In this document: positions 1 through 4,697 of the stretch, piece after piece
Position numbering within the stretch: position 1 is the stretch's first letter
Layout of the letters: every line of letters starts with the position of its first letter
NCBI GenBank assembly: GCA_023511325.1
Contig: JAIMBU010000263.1
Coordinates: 1 to 5,321, forward strand
DNA: 5,321 bases
Reading direction: 5' to 3'
Origin: Gorillibacterium sp.
Lineage (GTDB): Bacteria > Bacillota > Bacilli > Paenibacillales > NBRC-103111
Made by a program: the position numbers and the translations under genes
Notes under the pieces: generated by a model
Database searches by the model: none
Told to the model about the DNA's origin: nothing
What the model saw: the letters and a program-made list of their open reading frames with translations, nothing else

Positions 1-7
1 CTTCTAC

Positions 8-15
8 CCTCCTTT
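8..15 (-). promoter_or_regulatory. Ribosome binding site of a leftward gene starting off the left edge
   Basis: The minus strand reads AAAGGAGG here, a near-perfect Shine-Dalgarno. Only seven bases (GTAGAAG) remain before the window edge, so the start codon should lie just outside. This places a divergent gene back to back with the repressor at 275. In ICEBs1-like elements that position holds xis or a Cro-like regulator, but the gene itself cannot be seen, so its identity is inference from layout. Confidence 0.75.
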
Positions 16-46
16 GTAATCATTTGTAAAATTAACAGCTTAATTG

Positions 47-75
47 TTGACAACCAACCGAAAATATTCTATTAT
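47..75 (+). promoter_or_regulatory. Sigma-A-type promoter TTGACA-17-TATTAT
   Basis: TTGACA at 47-52 is a perfect -35. It is separated by exactly 17 bases from TATTAT at 70-75, a five-of-six match to the -10. The -10 lies inside the palindrome at 58-78, so a repressor bound there would block RNA polymerase. Transcription would start near 82 and run right, either into a possible short terminator at 98-119 or on to the repressor gene with a long leader. Confidence 0.55.
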
Positions 76-78
76 CGG
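58..78. promoter_or_regulatory. Operator-like palindrome O1
   Basis: A 21-base imperfect palindrome with ends CCGA and TCGG; eight of its ten base pairs match around the central T. It overlaps the -10 of the promoter at 47-75. Its right end, TATTATCGG, recurs at 198-206, which suggests that the same protein binds both. The repressor encoded at 275 is the obvious candidate. Confidence 0.55.
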
Positions 79-192
79 AAAGAAGACATAGCTAAATAAG
101 TCGTTGGGGAACGATTTTTGAAATGGGTTTTGCTGACCCTCTGTTTTTTATTGCCTTATAAGCAACTAATTAAGCTGTTATGGTGAGTATAT

Positions 193-206
193 CCGATTAT
201 TATCGG
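193..206. promoter_or_regulatory. Operator-like palindrome O2
   Basis: CCGATTATTATCGG is a 14-base palindrome with five of seven pairs matching, and it shares TATTATCGG with O1. TATTAT at 198-203 could be a -10, with a weak CTGTTA -35 at 175-180 (17-base spacer), giving a repressed promoter for the downstream operon. The operator reading is supported by recurrence; the promoter reading is weak. Confidence 0.5.
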
Positions 207-222
207 TTAGTCAACGTGATAC

Positions 223-257
223 TTGATTTTAATCGGTTTAAATTTGATTATTATCTA
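223..257. promoter_or_regulatory. Degenerate operator pair O3/O4
   Basis: TTGATTTTAATCGG (223-236) and TTGATTATTATCTA (244-257) match the O2 sequence with one or both ends altered. Starts at 193, 223 and 244 are 30 and 21 bases apart, close to three and two DNA turns. Such phasing would suit cooperative repressor binding next to the repressor ribosome site at 262-266, and so autoregulation. They could also be chance similarity in AT-rich DNA. Confidence 0.35.
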
Positions 258-274
258 TTTTGGAGGTAATTAGA

Positions 275-838
275 TTGGGGATCGTCGAAAACATTAAAAG
301 AGTTTGTGCCCAAAACGGAACAACTGTCCCAAAACTAGAAAAAGAACTTGGTTTTGGAAATGGAACAATATACAACTGGGTCAAGAGCTCACCTTCAATT
401 GACAAAATACAAAAAGTCGCAGATCACTTTAATATTTCTGTAGACAGGATTATCTATGGCTTTGACAAAGAAAGATTCACATCCATTGTGAATTTAGTAA
501 GATATAGAAGATCAATCAAAGAATTTTCAGACGATACCGGGATAGATGAGCATTATCTTAATCGGCTTTGTTCGGGCATGGTGTACGAACAACCACCAAT
601 CGAATTTATTTGCAAAATAGCCGATAACAATCAAAATGACTGGATGGCTGATCGAAAATCAATTTTTGAAGCAGCAGGCTATATATCTAAAACAATTCCA
701 GAAATACTTTCTTCTAATTCTCCAGAAAAATTCGAACCCGAAACCATAGCTGCGCATTTTGAGGGGGAAGCGTATACCGAAGAGGAAATGCAGGAAATCT
801 TGGACTACGCCAAATACATCAAGTCTAAGAGGACGTGA
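275..838 (+). CDS. Tandem-HTH phage/ICE repressor (ImmR-like position)
   Basis: This is a 187-residue DNA-binding protein, likely the lysogeny repressor of the element. I start it at TTG 275 because GGAGG at 262-266 sits eight bases upstream and the N-terminus MGIVENIKRVC is typical of XRE repressors; a start at 260 would contain the ribosome site. Residues about 3-62 form an XRE helix-turn-helix (VPKLEKELGFGNGTIYNWVK). Residues about 70-137 look like a second XRE-type domain ending in the family-typical AAGYI. The tail, about 165-187, is charged and helical (YTEEEMQEILDYAKYIKSKR) and resembles tails of repressors that pair with ImmA-type proteases. The protease gene follows after six bases, so the two are probably one operon. 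Operator-like palindromes upstream suggest autoregulation. The repressor role is confident; the partner and operators are inferred. Confidence 0.88.
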   Translation: MGIVENIKRVCAQNGTTVPKLEKELGFGNGTIYNWVKSSPSIDKIQKVADHFNISVDRIIYGFDKERFTSIVNLVRYRRSIKEFSDDTGIDEHYLNRLCSGMVYEQPPIEFICKIADNNQNDWMADRKSIFEAAGYISKTIPEILSSNSPEKFEPETIAAHFEGEAYTEEEMQEILDYAKYIKSKRT

Positions 839-844
839 AGCTGA

Positions 845-1315
845 TTGCCGGAGAAACTACTAGATGAGGCAAATGAAGCCGGAATTCAAATAAGATATCA
901 CGATTTCAAAAATCAGGGATTGAAAGGCCTTTATGTAGATGGGGTCATTACGTTAAATCCGAAAGCTATAGAGAATAGTGCTGAAAAGCGCTGTGTCATA
1001 GCAGAAGAGACAGGGCATTATTACACTAGTGTAGGCAATATTCTTGATCAGACAGATGTAGGATCTCGAAAGCAGGAGAAACGGGCTAGGAATTGGGGAT
1101 ACGAGAGGCTTATTCCTTTGCCTGATATTGTACAGGCCCATAAGACTGGCATACGGAATCGGTTCGAATTAGCGGAATATTTCGGGGTAACAGAAGACTT
1201 TTTGGGAGAGGCGTTTAAACATTATCAGGAGAAATACGGGCTTCTCGTCGCGATCGACGCACAGCACACCATTTGCTTTGACCCTCTTGGGGTCATAGAA
1301 CTTATAGAATTATAG
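845..1315 (+). CDS. immA: ImmA/IrrE-family metallopeptidase-like anti-repressor
   Basis: This 156-residue cytoplasmic protein should cleave or inactivate the neighbouring repressor when the element is induced, as ImmA does to ImmR in ICEBs1. The core is AEETGHYYTSVGNI at residues 53-66, followed by SRKQEKRARNWGYERLIP at 74-91, both typical of the phage-type family. The zinc motif is EExxH (E54, E55, H58) and not classical HExxH; I recall that substitution as common in this subfamily. Family members usually carry a further acidic ligand, and E78 or E87 could serve. The start is TTG 845, since an in-frame TGA lies directly before it. The GAGGA at 829-833 is a weak ribosome site 11 bases upstream, so translation may be coupled to the repressor. 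Family is confident; peptidase activity is not proven by sequence. Confidence 0.87.
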   Translation: MPEKLLDEANEAGIQIRYHDFKNQGLKGLYVDGVITLNPKAIENSAEKRCVIAEETGHYYTSVGNILDQTDVGSRKQEKRARNWGYERLIPLPDIVQAHKTGIRNRFELAEYFGVTEDFLGEAFKHYQEKYGLLVAIDAQHTICFDPLGVIELIEL

Positions 1316-1347
1316 AATTAACCCTGCGCTTCCCCGCTGCGAGGCGG

Positions 1348-1380
1348 TTCACTATATACCAAAAACCGAACATATGTTCT
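1348..1380 (+). promoter_or_regulatory. LexA (SOS) box over the integrase promoter region
   Basis: CGAACATATGTTCT at 1367-1380 contains the perfect palindrome GAACATATGTTC. It fits the Bacillus LexA consensus CGAAC-N4-GTTCG except for the final base. It lies 18 bases before the integrase ATG and only five before its ribosome site (GAGGAG, 1386-1391). A weak promoter, TTCACT (1348-1353) with CATATG (1371-1376) at 17 bases, would put the box over the -10. The box is well supported; the exact promoter is a guess. Confidence 0.75.
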
Positions 1381-1398
1381 AAAGAGAGGAGAAAACCT

Positions 1399-2652
1399 AT
1401 GCCAATCGAACAACGTGGTAAGTCCTCTTGGCGACTGATTGTCGAAGCCGCCCCAGGTGCGGATGGAAGAAACCAAGAGAAGATGACAGTAAAGGTTAGG
1501 GACCTTGAGGTGCTGCAATCCAAGCGTAAGCTTGATCAGTACCTTAGCTCTGAACTTGCTAAGTTTCAGGTACTGGTTGACACAGGCCAATATATCCGCC
1601 CGGCGCGGATGAGCTTTAAGACGTTCGTACAAGACCATTGGAAGAAGAAATATGCGGATGTGAACCTCGGTGATAATACGCGCAAGAAGAGCATGGCAAC
1701 TATAAATCTCTTAATGCCGGAATTCGGGCACATGGAATTGAGCAAGATAAAGACCATGCACATTGTTGATTACTTTACAAAGTTGCACACCCCTGAAGGC
1801 CGTAAAGACGGGAAGAAGAAGCCCCTGGCCACAAATACGCTACTGAATAGACACTCACTGCTCAAATCTATTTTTGGTTGTGCCAAAGAGTGGAAGATCA
1901 TTACGAACGACCCTATGGATGGTGTGCGTAGACCAGTCCGGGGAAAAAAAGAGAAGATGGAAATGCGCAAACGTAAGAAGTCGTACTCACCAGATGAGGT
2001 TAGGTACGCACTAGCGGTCCTCGGTGAGTTAGAAGATCGTTGGCGTATGTACTTCATCGGCGTGATAATGGGTGGCTTCCGGCGTGGAGAAATGCTCGGG
2101 GTGGAATGGCCGTTTGTGGATTTTATCCGTGGGGGCATACACGTTGATAAGCAGATTAGTTTTGATGAACAAGGAAAAACCGTCGAAACCGAAACAAAAA
2201 CAATTGAGTCCCAAGCCTTTGTTCCCATGCCGAAATTTTACATGCGCATGTTAGAGGATTATCTAAAGATCTGGGAACAAGCCAAGACCGAGGCTATCGA
2301 TATCTGGCGCGGTGGGGAGAAGCAGTTTTTATTCCACAATGGTTTTGGTGAGCCGCTTTATCCTGATGCGCCAACACGTTTCTGGGGCCGACTAATGAAG
2401 CAGGCTAAACTCCCAGTGATTAGGTTGCACGATTTACGACACACTACGGCTCGACTATTAAGAGAGGGCGGAGCAGATACAAAATCGATCCAAGAAATTC
2501 TGCGTCACGCTCGAGAAGAAACGACAAGCAATATGTACATGGAAGAATCCGAAAAAACAAATGAACGATCGGCTAATCAGCTCGACATTTATGATCCCGT
2601 ACCCACTGTAATATTGGGAACGGATTGGGAACAGAACCCTGAAATACACTGA
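1399..2652 (+). CDS. int: Tyrosine integrase of phage/ICE type
   Basis: This 417-residue site-specific recombinase should integrate and excise the element at the tRNA site located about 100 bases past its stop. The N-terminus (about 1-60) fits an arm-binding domain; about 70-175 is the SAM-like core-binding domain (SFKTFVQDHW, then LNRHSLLKSIFGCAKEWKII). The catalytic domain runs from about 195 to 385 with a full set of residues: R228 in GGFRRGEMLG, K267 in the beta-hairpin, H344-x-x-R347 in LHDLRH, H370, and nucleophile Y380 in SNMYMEE. The length is normal for the Tn916/ICEBs1/Bacillales phage group. ATG 1399 has GAGGAG seven bases upstream. The gene follows the protease by 83 bases but has its own LexA box, so it is probably transcribed separately after DNA damage as well as by read-through. 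The protein looks intact. Confidence 0.95.
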   Translation: MPIEQRGKSSWRLIVEAAPGADGRNQEKMTVKVRDLEVLQSKRKLDQYLSSELAKFQVLVDTGQYIRPARMSFKTFVQDHWKKKYADVNLGDNTRKKSMATINLLMPEFGHMELSKIKTMHIVDYFTKLHTPEGRKDGKKKPLATNTLLNRHSLLKSIFGCAKEWKIITNDPMDGVRRPVRGKKEKMEMRKRKKSYSPDEVRYALAVLGELEDRWRMYFIGVIMGGFRRGEMLGVEWPFVDFIRGGIHVDKQISFDEQGKTVETETKTIESQAFVPMPKFYMRMLEDYLKIWEQAKTEAIDIWRGGEKQFLFHNGFGEPLYPDAPTRFWGRLMKQAKLPVIRLHDLRHTTARLLREGGADTKSIQEILRHAREETTSNMYMEESEKTNERSANQLDIYDPVPTVILGTDWEQNPEIH

Positions 2653-2656
2653 ATAA

Positions 2657-2683
2657 ACTTGACAAGTCTTGATGTTGACAACA
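2657..2683. repeat. Two small TTGACAA palindromes between int and att
   Basis: ACTTGACAAGT (2657-2667) and TGTTGACAACA (2673-2683) are both perfect 5+1+5 palindromes. They share the core TTGACAA and have centres 16 bases apart. A related TGTTGACAAC lies at 45-54. Their place between the integrase stop and the att core suits arm-type sites for integrase or excisionase, but TTGACA is also a -35 hexamer, so this is tentative. Confidence 0.4.
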
Positions 2684-2691
2684 ACCCAAAA

Positions 2692-2708
2692 CCCTTTACG
2701 GATAAGGG
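2692..2708 (+). other. Small hairpin CCCTT/AAGGG downstream of int
   Basis: CCCTT (2692-2696) can pair with AAGGG (2704-2708) around a seven-base loop. No T-run follows, so it is a poor intrinsic terminator. It may be a remnant, an RNA-stabilising hairpin, or chance. Confidence 0.25.
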
Positions 2709-2751
2709 AATATTGGTGATTTGAATATAGCTGAATAGGACATTTTTCTAT

Positions 2752-2796
2752 TTCCTAAACTGCAGGTCGGAGGTTCGAACCCTCTCGGGAACGCCA
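2752..2796 (+). other. tRNA-Arg(CCU) 3'-half: attachment site core (attL/attR)
   Basis: These 45 bases fold as the last part of a tRNA: anticodon loop TTCCTAA (2752-2758), 3' anticodon stem ACTGC, variable AGGTC, T-arm GGAGG-TTCGAAC-CCTCT (2769-2785), acceptor strand CGGGAAC, discriminator G and encoded CCA (2794-2796). The bases before it (2747-2751, TCTAT) cannot pair as the 5' anticodon stem, which would need GCAGT, and no 5' half is present. It is therefore a fragment, as left at the distal end when an element integrates into the 3' part of a tRNA gene. The anticodon CCU, and hence Arg, is read from the loop and is less certain than the tRNA nature. The intact gene should lie at the far left end of the element, reading right. 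Confidence 0.85.
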
Positions 2797-2946
2797 CGTA
2801 GTTAAACCCGCGTATGTACAACGTTTTGCCACGTTGAATGGTTTCGTTAGGCTAACGCAAGGCACACGGTCTAAACGCTAAAACGATGGTAACCGTCGGG
2901 CTACGCTTTTAATGAATCTCCTGCGAATATGCGGGAGGTTTTTTCG
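2797..2946 (+). other. Leader or junction region with several inverted repeats
   Basis: This stretch between the tRNA fragment and the second recombinase carries four foldable repeats in 140 bases: CAACGT/ACGTTG (2819-2836), CGTTAG-G-CTAACG (2845-2857), CGATGG-TAA-CCGTCG (2884-2898), and the terminator-like hairpin at 2918-2944. No convincing promoter was found; TTAGGC (2847-2852) with TCTAAA (2870-2875) at 17 bases is a weak candidate. It could be a structured leader controlling the recombinase or, in part, the original downstream flank of the tRNA gene. Confidence 0.4.
2918..2944 (+). terminator. Terminator-like hairpin that includes the recombinase ribosome site
   Basis: CTCCTGC (2918-2924) pairs with GCGGGAG (2931-2937), seven pairs with one G-T, around a six-base loop. 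It is followed by T6 at 2939-2944. This is a good intrinsic terminator. Its 3' arm contains GGGAGG (2933-2938), the ribosome site of the recombinase that starts at TTG 2947, and the 5' arm holds the matching anti-Shine-Dalgarno CTCC. Any transcript reaching the gene must read through, and the hairpin would also hide the ribosome site. Confidence 0.7.
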
Positions 2947-3993
2947 TTGTCTATTGATCCACGTAAGGGTAAGCCTTCGATTAAAGGTAAACGCGCGGGA
3001 AAGCCAATAGCCGCGCTCGATTACACTATTGACGATGCATTTACGGTGTTCTACAGCGCTAAAAAGGCGGAGGGGATGCGTGATAGAACGCTAGCTGACT
3101 ATGTCCGCCATTGGAAATACTTCTGCGACTGGCTTCACGAATTTAAAGTAGCTTCCCGCATAAATGAAATTACGCCTGAGATAATACGCGACTACGTTAA
3201 CTACATGACTACCCGGACGAAGTATGAAGGCGTACACGGCCGCGAGTTGGAAGGCGTCGGGTTATCACCATATACGATAGCGCTACGGTTGCGTTCGCTC
3301 CGTACGATGTTTAACTTTCTAGCACCGGAGAACATGATTGCGTTTAATCCGGTAACCAATATTAAGCCACCCCTCTTTGACCACGAGGATAAGCCGACGT
3401 TTACTGACGATGAGTTGCGTAGATTGATTAACGCTCCCGACGTGGATACGTATACAGGGCTTCGTGATAGATGCCTCATGATATTCCTCGCAGATGGCGG
3501 TTTTCGCATCCAAGAAGCGCTGAAATTACGCGAGGAATACGTTGACTTTCGGACGCGATCGGTTGTTTTACCGGCTAGCATGAACAAGAATCGTCGGCCG
3601 CGCGTTGTCCCTATATCCGCGGAGAGTGTTCGTGTGCTTTTGGAGTTGATGAACGAGAACAAGCGATATTTTGATACGGATTTTATTTTTTTATCAAATT
3701 ACGGAGAACCGCTAAAGGACGACCATTTCCGGCGGCGTCTGAAAATTCACGCGGACAATGCCGGAGTGGATAGAGAATTAACGCACCCCCATCAGTTCCG
3801 CCATTATTTTTGTACCGCGTATCTATTAAACGGCGGCGATTTGTTTAGTCTTCAGCGGATCGTATCACATGCACAGATTGAAACGACGCGTAAATACGTA
3901 AAAATGGACGACGAGAATATCCGTAACCGACACGCGCAATTTAGTCCGTTGTTGAGGCTAGGGCTATCTAGGGCGCCGAGGAAACGTAAGTAA
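2947..3993 (+). CDS. Second tyrosine recombinase, XerD-like mobile-element type
   Basis: This is a 348-residue DNA breaking-rejoining enzyme. I choose TTG 2947 because GGGAGG lies eight bases upstream; an in-frame ATG at 2929 falls before that ribosome site, inside the hairpin. Residues about 26-125 are the SAM-like N-terminal domain (DYTIDDAFTVFYSAKKAEGM, LADYVRHWKYFCDWL). The catalytic domain is about 150-325 with a full set: R187 in GGFRIQEAL, K214, H282-x-x-R285 in HPHQFRH, H308 in IVSHAQ, and nucleophile Y317 in RKYVKM. The tail ends in a basic run (PRKRK). It is not closely similar to the first integrase: it lacks the long N-terminal arm domain and uses ACG/CGT-rich codons. It could be the integrase of a second element that shares the tRNA site or an internal phage recombinase; intact catalytic residues argue against a pure repressor role like that of YopR. 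Confidence 0.92.
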   Translation: MSIDPRKGKPSIKGKRAGKPIAALDYTIDDAFTVFYSAKKAEGMRDRTLADYVRHWKYFCDWLHEFKVASRINEITPEIIRDYVNYMTTRTKYEGVHGRELEGVGLSPYTIALRLRSLRTMFNFLAPENMIAFNPVTNIKPPLFDHEDKPTFTDDELRRLINAPDVDTYTGLRDRCLMIFLADGGFRIQEALKLREEYVDFRTRSVVLPASMNKNRRPRVVPISAESVRVLLELMNENKRYFDTDFIFLSNYGEPLKDDHFRRRLKIHADNAGVDRELTHPHQFRHYFCTAYLLNGGDLFSLQRIVSHAQIETTRKYVKMDDENIRNRHAQFSPLLRLGLSRAPRKRK

Positions 3994-3997
3994 ACGC

Positions 3998-4044
3998 AAA
4001 AATGGGCGCAGCCTCAAACGGTATCAACCGCTGAAACTGCGCCC
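3998..4044 (-). terminator. Leftward terminator with a two-storey hairpin
   Basis: GGGCGCAG (4004-4011) pairs with CTGCGCCC (4037-4044). Inside the loop, CGGT (4019-4022) pairs with ACCG (4027-4030). On the minus strand the hairpin is followed by ATTTTTGCG, the T5 coming from 3998-4002. No T-run follows on the plus strand. It therefore ends leftward transcripts from the small-gene cluster just before they would run antisense through the recombinase, and may give the recombinase mRNA a protective 3' hairpin. Confidence 0.65.
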
Positions 4045-4154
4045 TCTATACTGCGTTATATTATTAATTTACATATTTTACCTAAAGGTTATTTTTGTAC
4101 CACGGAAATAGCGTACAGCAGACGACGCCATTTTCGAAGGGTGGGCTGGGGTCG

Positions 4155-4183
4155 TGCTTCACCACTTTAAAGCGTGGTATAAT
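4155..4183 (+). promoter_or_regulatory. Possible extended -10 promoter with overlapping palindrome
   Basis: TGGTATAAT contains a perfect TATAAT (4178-4183) preceded by the TGn extension at 4175-4177. The -35 (TGCTTC at 4155-4160, 17 bases away) is poor, which an extended -10 can tolerate. The inverted repeat ACCAC/GTGGT (4161-4165 and 4174-4178) overlaps it and could be an operator. Its transcript would run right through the TATACA array, antisense to the small leftward genes. Confidence 0.4.
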
Positions 4184-4197
4184 CGTAGTATTTACGT

Positions 4198-4429
4198 TAT
4201 ACATAGTTTATACGAGACTTGTTCACAAAAGAACCTTATTTTGCGGTCATATACAAAACGTTGACACCCGTATTATTCCGCGTACCTATCACGTTTTATG
4301 AGTGCCATCAATTCACGTTAATCCAACGCTATATACAGCGTTTATACATACGTAAGATTCCGCATACCTACGCGGTCTACTTCATTACGCTAAAGTATCG
4401 CAGACTCACGTTTATGCAATGTTTATACA
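4198..4429. repeat. Array of TATACA motifs
   Basis: TATACA starts at 4198, 4250, 4332, 4343 and 4424, with the variant TATACG at 4209. Several copies lie in a longer GTTTATACA (4340-4348, 4421-4429; variants at 4196 and 4206). Steps between starts are 11, 41, 82, 11 and 81 bases, near whole numbers of helical turns. It looks like iterated protein-binding sites; the binding protein is unknown. Confidence 0.4.
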
Positions 4430-4547
4430 ACCGCGTTATCGTGTGAATACCGTAACCCCCTCGGAATTTAGGAGTCCGTCCAGTCCGCGCCGTCAACAAC
4501 CGAAAAGTTTCGGAGGGTCACGCGCCTGCCCCGTCGAACAGGAAAAA

Positions 4548-4697
4548 TCACGCTAATGTATAGTAATGGGACGCTTTATGTCCCGCCGTTAACCGTGTGA
4601 ATCTCGCTCCTAGCGCCAGTTCACGCCCGATAATCCGTAAATACAAGCGTTTCGGACACGTTGTGAACGCGTTCGGCTTCAATGTTACGTATATCAA
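4548..4697 (-). CDS. Candidate small ORF overlapping the HTH gene, unknown function
   Basis: On the minus strand a 49-residue frame starts at TTG 4697-4695. This overlaps the TGA of the HTH gene in the pattern TTGA, a typical translational-coupling junction. GGAG lies about 10 bases upstream, inside the HTH gene. The product begins MIYVTLKPNAFTTCPKR and is basic, with positive residues throughout, no clear membrane segment and one cysteine. Codons resemble those of the neighbouring genes. I do not recognise it. A 49-codon frame can arise by chance, so this is a candidate only. Confidence 0.35.
   Translation of the reverse strand: MIYVTLKPNAFTTCPKRLYLRIIGRELALGARFTRLTAGHKASHYYTLA

Larger units (their letters stand above)
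1..274. promoter_or_regulatory. Divergent control region between the leftward gene and the repressor operon
   Basis: This AT-rich intergenic stretch has no coding capacity. It holds the leftward ribosome site, a good rightward promoter, at least three operator-like palindromes built on the half-site TATTATCGG/CCGATAATA, a 13-base inverted repeat (33-45 and 168-180) and the ribosome site of the repressor. In lysogeny modules such a region is where the repressor binds to control both directions. I could not place the leftward promoter with confidence: several AT-rich -10-like hexamers exist, but none has a good -35. Confidence 0.7.
3994..4547. other. Spacer without a convincing gene
   Basis: Apart from the terminator at its left end I find no ORF here with both a ribosome site and protein-like composition. 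Features seen: a possible rightward promoter (4155-4183), TATACA-type motifs at 4198-4429, the inverted repeat AACGCT/AGCGTT (4325-4342), the hairpin CCGAA/TTCGG (4500-4513), and CCTG/CAGG-type repeats near 4525-4542. It could be a control region, a replication origin, an untranslated part of the leftward transcript, or an unrecognised ncRNA. Confidence 0.5.

Noticed and set aside
260..274. Earlier TTG start of the repressor
   Set aside because: It would place the GGAGG ribosome site inside the coding region; TTG 275 has correct spacing and a family-typical N-terminus.
1318..2649. Minus-strand open frames opposite the integrase
   Set aside because: Shadows of a gene with complete catalytic residues; no ribosome sites and no recognisable domains.
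2752..2796. Functional tRNA gene
   Set aside because: Acceptor 5' strand, D-arm and 5' anticodon stem are missing, so only an att-type fragment is present.
2929..2946. ATG 2929 as start of the second recombinase
   Set aside because: It lies upstream of GGGAGG and inside the hairpin; TTG 2947 has an eight-base spacing to that ribosome site.
3201..3662. 153-codon minus-strand frame opposite the second recombinase
   Set aside because: It lies wholly within a well-supported recombinase gene and its translation shows no family features.
4095..4301. 68-codon plus-strand frame
   Set aside because: AAAGG lies six bases before TTG, but the product has no protein-like pattern and crosses the likely promoter and palindrome at 4155-4183.
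4219..4446. 75-codon plus-strand frame in the spacer
   Set aside because: It begins at a TTG without a ribosome site, and its Tyr/Ile/Arg-rich product looks like translated TATACA repeats.
4665..4674. GAACGCGTTC as a second LexA box
   Set aside because: The arms are two bases apart; the LexA box needs four, and the site lies inside a candidate ORF.
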